DNA of 64,000 nucleotides from Globodera rostochiensis (GCA_018350325.1 JAEVLN010000002.1:4757456-4821455); one strand, 5' to 3'. Shown: positions 37,263-49,200, numbered from the stretch's first letter. Numbers and translations are program-made. Notes: generated by a model from the sequence alone, not told the origin.

Positions 37263-38209
37263 GTTATAACTTTTCAAACTTGTCAGCGTAGGTTGAATAA
37301 ATAAAACTACAATAAAATCCAAATTTTATTGGACGAACGAAAAATTAAAAATAAGACTGAGGACTTCAAGGTATAGTTTTTCTTTTACATACATTTTAAA
37401 AGTAAAATAATTTTAATATAAAAAATATGAGAAACAGCAGTGTTGAGAAATTGTTGAGCAACAGACGATATAATATATAAAGTAAACAATTAATCTGGTG
37501 CTAAAACAAATTAATTGTTTGTGATAAAACAATATTTAATAATAATAATTTGTATTATTAAACCTCGTCTAGAAAGCTAGTCAATGGCATAAATAAAAGG
37601 TTAATGATAAATATTTATTGAAGGGATAAAAGCGGCTAAAATAAAACAAACTATTTCAACCATAAAAAATATAAAAAACATAAATTACACAATTTTGAGC
37701 TGTGACGCTCATGGAAATAAATTAGCCAAAATTTCTGTAAACAACAGATACGCCATTGATTAATGTATACATATGTTATTTATATAAATTTTCTTCAAAG
37801 CTGAATACACAAATTTTTTTTAAAACTTTAAGTTTTGTTTTTCCTGAAATTAATAGTTAATGAAAATTTATGTATTAAAAAAATATATTCGTTTCGTATT
37901 CAGGAGTTTCATTTTTATCTTTAAATTCAAAACTATTGCAGAAAGAGTCACGAAAAATTATTCCACGAAAAACAAAAATATTAAAACATATAAAAATATC
38001 GGATATTTAATTAAATATCATCTTCCCAGAAGAAGTCGCAAATTAAAAAAATATATAATAACAAGTAATTTTTATTTAAGCATTTTTCATTGAAATAAAG
38101 TTATTAAAAGAAAGAAATAATAAAAACCTTTGAAATTACTTCAAATGAAGAATTATAAGATTAATAGATTACAAACCTAAACATTTTTAAAACTTAATTT
38201 ATCTAAAAT

Positions 38210-38274
38210 TGGAAAATATTCAAGAAAAAGATTCCGACCGGTTAAAAGCGTCGGCGCATCAGGATGGTGTTCAT
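38210..38274 (+). pseudogene. coding-like island split by the hAT insertion, left part
   Basis: The GC-rich island ends at the 8-bp target site GTGTTCAT (38267-38274). The plus frame reads EKDSDRLKASAHQDGVH. The island resumes at 41098-41155 past the transposon. Unknown product. Confidence 0.35.
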
Positions 38275-41097
38275 TAGGGCTGCTCGAGATTCTCGGTCTC
38301 GGTTCTCGAGTCGAGAAATTTCTCGGTTTTTTTGGGTCTCGGTCTCGGTTCTCGGTCTCGGGTTTTTAGTCTCGGAAAACGAGACTTTTTTGCACTGGTA
38401 AAGATTGCCTTTTTCTAATCATTTCATCCTTTGAAGCCAAACTCAAAATTAGTGTGAGGTCATTTCGCCAATACAATTTAAAATTTAAATGTAAACAAAA
38501 TTCGTACTTTTAATTTATTTTTTTTCTCACTATTTTATGCTATATATTTTTTAAATAGAATGGATATTGAAATGGCTTTATCAAATGATATTGAAAATGA
38601 AACTGAGGAGCAATATGACGAAGTATTCTTGGACGAAACGGAGAACAACAACCCCAAACTTGATTTATGTGAACCGGCGACATCGTTGTTGCGCTATTTT
38701 CAGTTCCAGAAAGGTGATGCGAAAACAAAGTGCCGAATGTGCGGAAGACAAATCGCAAGAAAAGACGGAAATACGAGTGGAATGGTCCGGCATTTGAAGC
38801 TTCACTCAAAGTTCATTTTATCAATTATTCCAAAATTTAAGTAATTTATAGGACCTACAAAGATTTTTGCGCCGCAAAGGCATCAAAGACTGTTCAAAAA
38901 AAGAAGACAAGTTCAGAGGAGTCATCATCACAAAAATCGATGAAACAAATGAACTTGGATTTTCGAGCGCATGAAAAATGGCCGACTACCCACCAAAAGT
39001 CGCAAAAGATAGACGACTTAATTTTGCGCTTTATCTGTTTATCTGCTGAACCGATTCAATTAACGGAAAAGAATGGCTTTTCTGAGATTTTTGATGAAAT
39101 TTGTCCAAGGTAATTTAATAATTTAATATTTAGAAAACGCCACATTTTAGTTATCGTCTTAAATCGCGAGAATTTATGACAAAATTGCTTGAAGAGAAGT
39201 ATTCCGAAAAATTTGAGCTGTTAAAGAAAACAATCGATGCTGCGCCTTTTATCAGCTTTACGACAGACTTATGGACAAATAAAAAGAAAAAGAAGAATTT
39301 TTTGAGGTACTTTTTTAAGCCGAACCTGATCTTCAAATTTTACTTAGTTAATTAAGTTTGACTGCCCATTACATCGATGAAGGTTTTGAACGAAAATGGA
39401 AGGTTCTAAGCACTGAACCAATGAATGAGGCGCACACCGGACAAAACATTCGACAATGTATCTCAGAAATTTTGAAACAATTTGAAATTGATCTCAATCG
39501 AGTTCATGTTATTTTACGGGATGCAGCTTCCTCGATGATTAGCGCAACCGATGAATTGAATGTTGAAAACTTTGATTGCTTTTGCCATAAGCTCAATTTA
39601 GTAAGATTTGCCAGTAAACGTATCTAACTAATATTTTAGGCACTTTCTGACGGTCTCGAGCACCGTACAAAAAGCGTCCCGGAAATAAAAAAAGAAATTC
39701 AAATGTGCCGCGAATTGGTCGGATTTTATAATCGATCTAAGAATTTCCAAAACGTGCTTCGACGGCAACAGGATCTAATAGACGCACCCAAAACTGGACT
39801 GATTCAGGTGACTTTACAAAATTTTCGGTTGATTTTTGAAAAATCCTATTTTATAATTTTTGAAATTTAAGGATGTTATTACGCGTTGGAATAGCACTCT
39901 GTATATGGTGGACCGCATCATCCAACAACAAAGGGCATTAAGTTTGGCGCAGATTGACTTCCCAGAATTAAAATTACCCAATTTTGAGTTGCTAAAAAAC
40001 CTTTCAGCGGTAAAATCTCTAAATTGGTTCAGTTACAACTTTTCTTTTTGAGGTATTGGCTCCATTTGACAAGTTTACAAAACAACTTTCCAACAGAGAT
40101 GAGTCCATTTCTTCGGTCCTCCCCATCTATCGGTGCCTTTTAACAATGTTGAATGAAAAGTGTACAGATTCTGACCCGATGAAACTTTTCAAAAAAATTG
40201 TCGTAAACGGATTGAAAACGCGAATGGCTAAATATGAGTGCAAAAGGTTAATAAATTTAAGCTCACTTATTTTGTGAACCAATTGACATTTTTCAGATTT
40301 TTGGTCATTGCTACCTTGATCGATCCGCGGTACAAAAATCATCCGAACATTTTTAGTTTGGAAGATCGCTTTCAAAACAACAAAGTCCTTTTGAAAACGG
40401 AAGTGGAATTGTTTATACCCAAGCCGACGTTTTTTCCGACTCGGATTCAAACAATGGGCCTGTTATTCAGCATTCATAATCCAATGGCCAATTTTTTTAC
40501 CGATCCCGAGTTCTCTGGCGCAATTCTTTCACAAAACGATTCAACAGAAAATGAGATTGGGCAAGAAATTGATTCATTTTTTAAAGTAAGCTACAATTTT
40601 TTTAAATATAGACGCATCGTATTTTGTAGACTTCAACTATTGCATCTGACACTAATCCTTTGGAATTTTGGAGGCACAACACAACATACCCTCACATTAA
40701 ACAAATTGTGCCGAAATTTTTGTGCCCTCCACCTGGCAGTGTAGAGTCAGAAAGGACGTTCAGCAAGTTGTCTGAAATCTATTGTCCTAACCGATCGAGT
40801 CTCTCGGAGACACATGGAAAGCAACAACTTTTTTTACATTTCAATTTTGATGGATAATATTTTAATGTAAAATATTTTGTGTGGTTATAAAAACAAATTC
40901 TTTTAGTGAATTGAAAAAAAAAAAATTAGAAATTTCTCGGTTCTCGGTTCCCGAGTCGAGAAATTTCTCGGTTTTTTTGGGTCTCGGTCTCGAGTCTCGG
41001 GGTCATTTCTCGGTCTCGGTCTCGGTTCTCGGTGTCATTTCTCGGTCTCGGTCTCGGTTCCCGATTCCCGGTAAATTTCAATTCCCGAGCAGCCCTA
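38275..41097 (+). mobile_element. complete autonomous-looking hAT transposon
   Basis: The 2823-bp element has an identical 8-bp target duplication GTGTTCAT on both sides (38267-38274, 41098-41105). The terminal inverted repeats are TAGGGCTGCTCGAG on the left and TAGGGCTGCTCGGG read inward from the right. Inside each end is an array of CTCGGTCTCGGTTCTCG words, about 100 bp on the left and 150 bp on the right, in the same (direct) orientation at both ends. A block AGTCGAGAAATTTCTCGGTT is shared by both arrays. The transposase gene fills the middle. Perfect duplications and an intact frame point to a recent insertion. Confidence 0.95.
38560..40857 (+). CDS. hAT transposase, 9 exons, 641 aa
   Basis: Joining nine exons gives 1926 nt without an in-frame stop: 38560-38810, 38852-39109, 39151-39306, 39357-39600, 39640-39807, 39872-40009, 40053-40246, 40297-40585, 40630-40857. 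Introns are 39-64 bp, all GT..AG. Residues 41-84 form a BED zinc finger (C58-x2-C61, H78-x3-H82) for DNA binding. The RNase H-like core follows: FTTDLW with D209, LTAHYID at 223-229, RDAASSM with D277, FDCFCHKLNL, and DVITRWNST. The C-terminal hAT dimerisation region lies in the last exon (about 567-641) with DTNPLEFW and SVESERTFSKL. Length and domain order are normal for the family. The protein cuts and reinserts the element at the arrays and tips. ATG 38560 is the first in frame after the left array. Acceptors ending AAG and GAG are unusual. Confidence 0.93.
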
Positions 41098-41155
41098 GTG
41101 TTCATAAAAGGCGAGAGGTTCGCCCATTACCATCAAGAAACGGGTGCATGATTAA
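41098..41155 (+). pseudogene. coding-like island split by the hAT insertion, right part
   Basis: The GC-rich island continues after the transposon. Two frames are open here: one reads KGERFAHYHQETGA before TGA, the other REVRPLPSRNGCMIK before TAA. The original frame cannot be decided without homologues. Confidence 0.35.
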
Positions 41156-41540
41156 ATAAATAAATATTTAATGCAAAAAAGGTTAATTAGAAGACTTGGG
41201 TTAGTATTTGAATTTTGAGACAAATGTTTAAAATTAATTTAATTCAACGCCCAAATTAAAATTAACTCTGTTTTACCCTCCTTATTGTTCAATATTTTGA
41301 AATGAAATAACTTATCCGAATCGAATTTAAATTCAACTTCTTAAATATTATTTGGAAATAATTAACCTTACAATCAGAACAGAACTATTTTTAAATTAAG
41401 CATAACTAAAAATAAATAATTACATTAAAAACAAAATTTCAAAAAGATCATTTATTTAACCAATACTTCAAATACGCAATTTCAGTAAGATACAAATAAA
41501 AACTTGATTTCAAGTATGTAAAACAATATAAATAATCAGG

Positions 41541-41910
41541 CTTCCACTTTTAGGCAAATGCCAATTTTTTCTGCGAATTTGGCACAGTGAGTTAAGCACG
41601 AAAAACATGTTTTTAGCTTTGTTTGGAGCTTCTAGAGGGGACTTTATAATGCCTATTTATGCCTATTTTGGGGTTTTTGTGCCTTTGGCGACTTTTTTTA
41701 GGATTTTGATTACAAAAAATGCCAAAAATAAAGTCAAAAGCTACCTGGATTTAACTTTTTTGAAATTTGGCCAAACGCTTAGCTTTTGCCTTTGTAAGCT
41801 TCTACTCATTGCATGCTTTGAAAGATTTCGAAATTTGGTTAGCTTAGAAAGAAGCTAAAAAAAAACTTTTAAAAAGCGCCCCATTTGCCTTTTTTAGGAA
41901 ACGACCCAGC
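41541..41910. mobile_element. diverged relative of the 9531 MITE
   Basis: Read on the minus strand, the left part matches the right part of the 9531 element: AGCTAAAAACATGTTTTTCGTGCTTAA, CTGTGCCAAATTCGCAGAAAAA (given as key parts) and CATTTGCCTAAAAGTGG. The words here are TGCCTATTT / GGCAAATGCC instead of ATAGGTACC. No target duplication found; the right tip may be CTGGGTCGTTTCC. Confidence 0.6.
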
Positions 41911-42884
41911 ACGCATTATAACTATCGTTAAATTATTAAATATAATTAGAATTTTCTAACCAAATCTTATATATCAAATTTTTATTAGTTTATCTTTTTG
42001 TTGAAAACAAAATATTTAACTAAAATTTTTATTTATTTGTTGTATACAAAATTTTAAACATTTTTATAGTAAACATATATAGGTATTACCTTTCATTTAT
42101 ATGATTGTAATTGTTATCATGTAGAGTTTAGTAAATAATTGCGAAATTATTATTATTTGATTCCTTTTTATATTTGGTCGGTGTCTGCACTTTTGTAATG
42201 GGTTTTGGTAAGAAAAATCTATTTTAAGCATTTTCAGAAATTGTAATGTCTTTATAGCGCCTTTAGGTCAAAAAGTAAATTAAAGCGCACATATTTTAGG
42301 AATCAACTAGATTGTGTATCTACAGTTTTATTCTAATTTTTTATGAAATGTTCAAATAAATGGCAAAATAGACCTTAAAAACCTAAAACAAAAATTGATT
42401 GGAAGATTGATATATTTGCTATTTGAATTATTTCTATGGATAAATAAATGTTATATAATTGTTTAGTGTTAATTTTTGATGATTATTAGATAAAGTTTAA
42501 AACGTTATTTATTATTACAATTTGTTAAATGAACGCGTTTACACAATGCTGAAATGCCTAATTTTTATATTTTAATTGTTTTACATATTTTAATCACACT
42601 TTAAATCACGCGAAACAGTGCACTCGTCATTAGCAAACACCCGCGCGCTTAAACTTTCTCAATGAATTAAAGTATATTTAATATTTAACTAATAATTAAA
42701 TTTTTTAAATTATTTTGCGCGCATCATTTTTAATCATAAAAAATAAATTGTTGTTAGTTTAGTCGCCTTTTTTTAGTTTAAGATGTTTTATAAGATATAA
42801 TTTCCGCATTGGAAGTTGACGAATCGTCTTTTATTGTTTTTGTTCTTTAAAATTGTTTTTACTTCTTTGAGTTATTATTTGGGC

Positions 42885-43390
42885 GGCGATTTATATGGAA
42901 ATCCATATTTTTTTTGCGCACTTGAAACGGCTTCTAAATGCCATAAATTAGCTTTGGTTGGAGCTTCTAGAGCCCATTTTATAAATCCATATTTTACATA
43001 TTTTTCCATATTTTGCGATTTTTAACTATATTCCATATTTTTTCCATATTTCGCCATTTTTTAAAAATTCAATACCAAAAATGCAATAAGAACAAAAAAT
43101 GCCCCCCTAAGGTGCCTTTATAAAAATTTCAAAAAATGCACCCATAAGGATCGATTTTCAAAATTTTTAAAAATTTTAGTTCCAATCTCTTAATAAATCG
43201 AGTAAAAAATGCAAAAAATTTTCTCGGCGGCGCCTATCGGCACCGCCGACCCCCCCCCCCCCCCCCGAATAAAAAAAGTATTTGGGAAATCGCGCGCAAA
43301 AAAAACATGTTTTAGCAAAATGAGGTTTTTTGGTCCCAAATGAGGTTTTTTGCCTGCCAAATGAGGCTTTTGAAAATTTTCATCTGGGAG
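42885..43390. mobile_element. word-end element(s) with 'CCATATTTT' and 'AAATGAGGTTTTTTG' words
   Basis: CCATATTTTT words occupy 42900-43055 next to GAGCTTCTAGAG, a phrase also in the 41541 element. Then come ATGCACCC-type modules, the hairpin module on the minus strand (43175-43255) with a C run of about 18, and three AAATGAGGTTTTTTG words. The right edge read inward is CAGGGCTCCCAGATGA, like CAGGGATCTCAGATCA at 59590. Probably two overlapping or nested elements. Confidence 0.5.
43175..43255 (-). repeat. conserved hairpin module, copy D
   Basis: On the minus strand: GGCGGTGCC-GATA-GGCGCCGCC, a 9-bp stem with one G-T pair, then GAGAAAATTTTTTGC, TACTCGATTTATTAAGAG and TTGGAACTAAAA. A long G run (C run on plus, about 43248-43266) sits directly 5' of the hairpin. 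Confidence 0.8.
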
Positions 43391-43424
43391 CCCTGCAAGT
43401 AATCGATCTATCCGTGGCACTGAC

Positions 43425-43700
43425 AAGACCTCCTTTCCCGCCAGCTTTCTCAGCCCTCATCTCTTCCTTTTCTTTCTCTGCTCTCACATTCGTTTTGCTT
43501 TCTCTTCACCCCCCCCCCCCACTCTTTCTTGTCCATTTAGCGTTCTCTTCCCTCTCTTTCTCTGTTCTAGCCTTCATTTTGCTTTCTTTTCTTTTCTTTC
43601 TCTTTCTTATCCTTCGATTGACATTGAACAGTGACCTTTCTCCGCCCAAACACAACCCATTCATTCATTTTCAATCGAATAGTTGGCGTCCATGCCCAAA
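43425..43700. repeat. pyrimidine-rich tract family, copy 2
   Basis: The plus strand is CT-rich with repeats of TTTCTCTGCTCT...TTTTGCTTTCTCTTC and a C10 run. It ends in CAACCCATTCATTCATTTTC and CGAATAGTTGGCGTCCAT. The same segment occurs inverted at 58262-58600. The open frame across it is low-complexity Phe/Leu/Ser, not a gene. Confidence 0.75.
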
Positions 43701-44483
43701 AAATGTATAAAATGTGTGCTCGTCACATCATCCGAATATTTATTTTTTGGTTTTTCACATCAATTAGATTCTGGTCAGAAAGATTATTGATATTCATTAT
43801 TTTTGGATAATATGTATTAATCATCCATTTTTTTGCGCCTGCGCTGCTTCTATAAATACAACCAATTACAAAAATCAATTTCTTTATTTATTGATAGACA
43901 AATAATTTTCATTTAAATTTTTTTTTCTTTAAATAAAATTAGTCATTCATAAAATCGACCATTCAAGCAAAATAGACATCCGTAAAATAACTTAGTAAAC
44001 TTTTCTATGAATTTAATAAAAAGCAAAATTAAGCCCAAAATCTAAAAGGCGTGAAATTTCAATAATTGAAATGTTAGTAAATTAAATTCATGAATAACTT
44101 CATAAAAAACTCATTACTTATTTTAAACACGTAAATAAATGTATTAATTGGAGAAATACTTAAAACGCAACAAAAATTGTAAAATTTAAAAAATAATAAC
44201 GAAGTTGGCGCATTTTCAGAAGAAAAATTCGAATTCCTGCTGGTGTCAATTTAAAATATATAGTGCAGAAATTTAATAATTGGAAACCGTAAAGCAAATT
44301 GGCACAGAAAACAACACACCAGCTAAAATACATAAATTTTTTTATAGAAAGTTAAATTAAACTTAAATTAAATTAAATATTTGGAAAAATATTTTATTTT
44401 ACGTAAGTATTAACTAACAAGGAAATTAACTGTTTAAGAAAATTTATATTATTATATTTTTTACCCTTTAAATATGCTTTGCA

Positions 44484-44573
44484 TATTTGCTATTAACAAT
44501 TATCACTGGCTTCAATGTCGCCACGGAGTGTGAACAATATAGAGAGACGGACAACTCAGACGCGAGCCAATAA
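44484..44573 (+). CDS. coding-like island, probable protein end
   Basis: The plus frame reads ITGFNVATECEQYRETDNSD then ASQ and two consecutive TAA stops. Polar composition and a clean double stop look like a real C-terminus. Upstream sequence is AT-rich with no clear acceptor. Confidence 0.4.
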   Translation, partial: YLLLTIITGFNVATECEQYRETDNSDASQ

Positions 44574-45319
44574 TAAGTAAAACAAAAAAATTAATCTGAA
44601 ATAATCAACAAATGATAATAGTATTTGAAATTAATATAAAAAATTTTTTTTGCCTATTATTTTTGTTTGAATTAATTTTAATTAACAAATGAGCATGCAA
44701 TAATTAATTAAATTATTAGATGCTATATATCATTTTTAAAATATATTTATTTTTTGATACATTGACAAATTGTAATAACTTATAACAAATACTTATAATG
44801 TAAAAAACATAAGAACTATTTTATTCAGGCAACCGACGACTCATAAAATTCTAAACAGACAAAGGCCTCATTTCCTGTTCTTTGGCGCACTTATAAATAT
44901 CTAAATTGGTATAAGTAATCCCTTGCTATAGTATATTTAATTTGAATGAAACAATAAGATTTTTGTACAAATATGAAAAAGTAAAAATACTGTTAATAAA
45001 CAAATGCTTCTATCAGTTGGCCTATCTTCTTTATTAAAAAGTTAACAATTAGAAAGCTGAAGATATTCTGAGAGGTTTTCTTTGGTTTTCCACAATCAGC
45101 TTTCAGCTTTCGCTACGAGTTGCAGCTTTGCTAAACTACCTGTCAACTGTATTGGGCCAAAAATAGGAAAACAAAACTATATTTAATACAAATCAAAAGA
45201 TTTAAAAACACATACAACATTAGTTTAAAATTTAGTTTAAATATTTTAAAATAAAATAGCCTAATGATTTGTTCCTAAATACAAAACAATTAATAAAAAA
45301 ATTTTATAATTAAAATACA

Positions 45320-45463
45320 ATGCAATTGCAGCAACTTTGCCAAGTCAGAGCAATGCTTGATATTGACAATAATTTAGTCTTAAGCGATAAACCGGACAAC
45401 ACCCCCTCCCCCCGCCTAGCCACTCAAAATCTGATTAAATTTATAAAAGAAACTTTAAACTGA
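45320..45463 (+). CDS. small ORF, 47 aa, unknown
   Basis: ATG to TGA is open on the plus strand over a GC-rich island. It begins MQLQQLCQVRAMLDIDNNLV and continues LSDKPDNTPSPRLATQNLIK. The Pro/Ser-rich middle coincides with a CCCCCTCCCCCC run. Codon content stands out from the surroundings. Either a small gene or a first exon; no family recognised. Confidence 0.42.
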   Translation: MQLQQLCQVRAMLDIDNNLVLSDKPDNTPSPRLATQNLIKFIKETLN

Positions 45464-45705
45464 AAACAATATTATTTCAAACAACTTTGAAAAACGATCA
45501 CTAAAACTACAAATCACTCCGTCACAAAGTGGAGTTCGTAATTTTGGGTATTTTTTAAAATAATAATTAACTAAAACTTTGATAAGTACAAGTACTTGCC
45601 GCTAAGGGAGCAAAGCTCAGAATTATTTGGCACTGATTGGAAAATCAATGTACGATGTTATATCGAAGAGACTTCGCTAAAAATAATATAAAAAAATGAA
45701 AACAG

Positions 45706-45841
45706 TCCTTCGAAGAGCGAGATACAAATAGAACGACAAAACGCAAATTTACTAAGCCAATGCCTTCAAAATGGAACTGCTCGCAAAGCACTACATGAAT
45801 GTGGCATGTCATTTGTGGATGGCAAAATTAAAATTTGTTAG
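45706..45841 (+). CDS. probable terminal exon, unknown protein
   Basis: The exon follows an acceptor GAAAACAG and runs 45 codons to TAG. It reads SKSEIQIERQNANLLSQCLQ then NGTARKALHECGMSFVDGKI. The helix-like polar pattern and good acceptor support a real exon. The upstream exon is not identified; the ORF at 45320-45463 is on the same strand 240 bp away. Confidence 0.45.
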
Positions 45842-46269
45842 TGCTAAATAAATTCATTATTAAAATATTATAAAAGCTAATTATATCTATTTATTTCTCC
45901 AGAATGACTAAATAATTTAAAATAAATTAAAAATCAAAAAATATACTGTTTGATATTAAAGCAGTTGATTTTATAAAATCATAAATAAAAACTAAATAGC
46001 GATTAAAGTTATTACCCTGATTTTTTTACTATAAAGATTCAATGACCGGCAACGCCACTTGTATTTAACAAAATATTGAAATCACGTCAAATTTTTAACA
46101 ACCAATAAAAATCTAAATAATAAATTTTTAAACTTATTTATCAAGTAGCTTTGACCACCTTATTGCAACAAAATAAAAAAATGTTTCTTCTGGAAAGATC
46201 TCAAGAAATGCAATAAAACCCAAAAATACACTCCTAAAATTAAAGTTTTTTTGAAAAAGTTCTTTGTTT

Positions 46270-46690
46270 TTCACCTTTATTTTGCCCTCCAAATCCGCAC
46301 ATATTTGTGATTTTTGCTAAAATGCTCCGAAACCATAAAAATTAAATTTCGTCCGCTACTGACGAAAAGTATAAACCATTTGAACAAGATTAAGTGGTTA
46401 TTTTGTTTTGATAAATAATACTTTTCGCTGCATTTCAAAGTTATGTACTTTAAAATCACTATTGTTATTCTTGAATCTAATGCCTTTCCGATACGACTAG
46501 CCGACTTTTGCAGCGCGACATTTTCGCGGAGCTGACATTTGCGGCCTAAATTTTTAGCAACTTTTATGCTCACAACAATTTAACAAATTATATGCTTTTA
46601 AGTGTCGCGCCGCAAAAGAGACATTACTTTGGCTGGGCGCCACAAATGTCGCGCCGCCAAATCACAATATGTACATATCTCTGATACGAG
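46270..46690. mobile_element. word-end element with 'GTCGCGCCGC' words
   Basis: GTCGCGCCGC(AAA) words and their inverse GCGGCGCGAC lie at 46500-46560 and 46605-46655. The right tip read inward is CAGGGCTCGTATCAGAG, then ACATATTGTGATTT, which is mirrored near 46298 by ACATATTTGTGATTT. The outer left tip and target duplication are not clear. hAT-like by tip sequence. Confidence 0.5.
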
Positions 46691-47350
46691 CCCTGAGAAA
46701 AACATATGTCAAACTCAACTGCAACTTTGAAACGAAAGCTGTTCTATTAGCGTTCTAAAAATCGTATAAATTGTAATAGCAAAATAGAAAAATTTAATTG
46801 CAAATCGCGCAGGGTTGTCATAAGCATTCACAAATCGTTTGTCATTTGGGCAATTGACTATGGGGAATTTGACCCGCAAAATTACGAATGGATGCATTTT
46901 TAAAATAAAATGTACTTTTTAATATTAAGCAAAAAATAAATCCCATTGCTGTCTTTATTAACAGTGCCAAGTACAAACAACAAAAAAATATCCGACTCTT
47001 TTATTCAACCACTAAAAAACAAAATTAAACCTATCGAATTACGCATATGACGAAATGGCAATATATTTGACATAATGTCACGTTTCAGCGACAAAGTTTG
47101 CACCGAGTGCATCGACACCCCTAAGCAATTCAACCACAAATTAATTAATTCTCGACATTAAACTTATTTACTTCAAAAAGTGCAAGTTTATATATTGAAA
47201 TAATTTCTAAAATATTTAAAGTAGTTATAAAATAATATTTTGGTATAGAAGTCACAACAAACTTTAAAAATATTAAAATGTTTAATTTTAAATGAGAACA
47301 TTCTTTAAAATAACAATATTACAGTGAACATTAATTAGCACCCCTTGCAG

Positions 47351-47410
47351 TTAGTACGGAGAAAAAAGAATCCTACCACCGTAATGAACCCTATTCCATT
47401 AAAGAAGATA
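47351..47410 (+). CDS. short exon-like island
   Basis: It follows a CCCTTGCAG acceptor-like sequence. Two frames are open: VRRKKNPTTVMNPIPLKK and VSTEKKESYHRNEPYSIKED. The true frame is undecided. Confidence 0.3.
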
Positions 47411-47516
47411 AATTAATAATTTCAAAAATACATTACTTTTCCAAAAAATTTCCAATTAAATTATTTTAATGAAAAGATAAATAATTAACTTTTTAAATGA
47501 AGGGTTAAAGAGTTTA

Positions 47517-47597
47517 AGCTATTCAGAACTTGAAGTTTGCAAACTTTCGGGTTGGCGAGTGATCACGATTAACTATAAAACCAGTTATATGACATGA
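47517..47597 (+). CDS. short coding-like island
   Basis: The plus frame reads SYSELEVCKLSGWRVITINY then KTSYMT and TGA. TTTAAG just before could be an acceptor. It lies 160 bp upstream of the larger island at 47761-47913 on the same strand. Confidence 0.35.
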   Translation, partial: SYSELEVCKLSGWRVITINYKTSYMT

Positions 47598-47760
47598 AGA
47601 TGAAAACAGTCGACACCAATAATGTTATAAAAATTATTCATTTTATATTTTTGAATAACCCAATTCTCCAAAAATGAAAAGACATTGCAAATTAAATGCG
47701 ACAAAATTAAAAATATGGGGTTATACAAAATTTAAAATTTAAATATTTTTGCATCAACAA

Positions 47761-47913
47761 AAAAAAGTTAAAGAAGCAGCGCGTTGGTTGTCAACAACAA
47801 CTCAGCTATGGAGAGTGGCTTTATTTTTCATATCTCCGGTTAAACTAGAGCCTAAGGGCTTACATTTTTTTCCATACCACCCAGAAGCAAAGTTTGGAGC
47901 CGGTGAATGGTAG
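47761..47913 (+). CDS. coding-like island, one of the best unknown exons
   Basis: Fifty codons are open on the plus strand. They include EAARWLSTTTQLWRVALFFI, then SPVKLEPKGLHFFPYHPEAK and FGAGEW. This is a well-mixed globular composition. TAG follows TGG, but the same bases form a donor-like GTAGGT after GAATG, so the exon may end there and continue elsewhere. No ATG and no recognised family. Confidence 0.5.
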   Translation, partial: KKVKEAARWLSTTTQLWRVALFFISPVKLEPKGLHFFPYHPEAKFGAGEW

Positions 47914-48177
47914 GTGATACTATTCTCAAACTCAAACAAAATGATCATTATAAAATAAAATAAATATTATAGAATTTAGTGATGATAAAAACATTATATT
48001 TGGTGAAGTTAAACCTTAAGTTTATAAAGTTAATTGATTTAAATTGCTTGGAAAGGCAGGCAGCGGCAGTTGGCCAGCTGCGCAAAGTGTAGCGAAATAA
48101 TATTGTCTTTTTATGTTTTAAATATTTTGAGTTATTTTAATGAATGAACAAGCATTTCCCATCTAATAGTGTCACCA

Positions 48178-48297
48178 CCAAGTACGCCTTCACCCAATCC
48201 AAGAGGAACGCCAGAACATTTTCAACCGCCAAATCAACGACTCACGTTATTTAATATTAATTACATTTTAGTCAAATCTTTTAAAATGTGATGTTTT
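48178..48297 (+). CDS. proline/serine-rich coding-like island
   Basis: One plus frame reads SPPSTPSPNPRGTPEHFQPP then NQRLTLF. A second frame is also open (NSVTTKYAFTQSKRNARTFS). The first has a typical disordered-linker composition. Splice sites not clear. Confidence 0.35.
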
Positions 48298-49200
48298 AAA
48301 AATTGAGAAAAAATTTAAATTAAATAAAAAATAAGATAATAATAAATAGGATGAATGATATGAGTATGTGGTGTGGTAATAAAAGCCAAAATTCAATAAA
48401 TTAAAAATTGTGAAAATGAACTAAAAATTAAAATAGTAATATTAAATATGAAAAATGAACAATGATAAAAAATTATAAAATTACAACTCGGGATAATCAC
48501 CGAAGATCTTAAGCCGGATCGGCGTTGACAGATGGGGGACCGCGCCATTACCAACAAAGCTCACAAAACAACTTTTTATATTTAAATAATATACAAATAA
48601 CCTTGTTAATAAATGTCGTTATTCAATAATTAAATAAGCTGTGTAAATAAAAAACCATAATCGCTGCAAAATACTGAGGTGATTTTTAAAATGTATTTTA
48701 TGATTAGATAAATTTTGGTTACCAAAGCGACGGTCGGAATTTTTTAAAGTTTTTATCAAAAAGGTTGATCAAATTAATAACAAAAATTATATAAACGTTA
48801 AAAAGAAGGAAATAAGGTCAGAGTTATAGCATTAAATTTGTGTATTAATGATGAAATACCATAACCCTATTTATAAATTGTTATTTGGCACCTTTTTAAG
48901 GAATAATATTGCTCTTCTTTATTTGACTCTGACAATTACAACTTTTCATCTAACTGTTATTGACAATGTCTACATTTGCCACTCTTGGTTTCGACGTCGA
49001 TACTCAAACCGACATCTAAGTCCACAATAATTAAAAAGATATTTCTTATAAAAATAAACTAATAAAACATTATGTGCTTAAGTAAATTTAATAGAGCAAG
49101 TCGATATGAATAATATTATTATTTAAAAAAGAAAAAATCGTGGTGGGCTTAAAATCTCTAATAAACATTAATATAAATAAATTTATTATAATATTTCCAG

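Noticed and set aside
40127..40450. 107-codon minus-strand ORF
   Set aside because: Antisense shadow of transposase exons 7 and 8.
43330..43710. 126-codon Phe/Leu/Ser-rich ORF
   Set aside because: It lies across the pyrimidine-rich tract repeat; low complexity, no protein-like segment.
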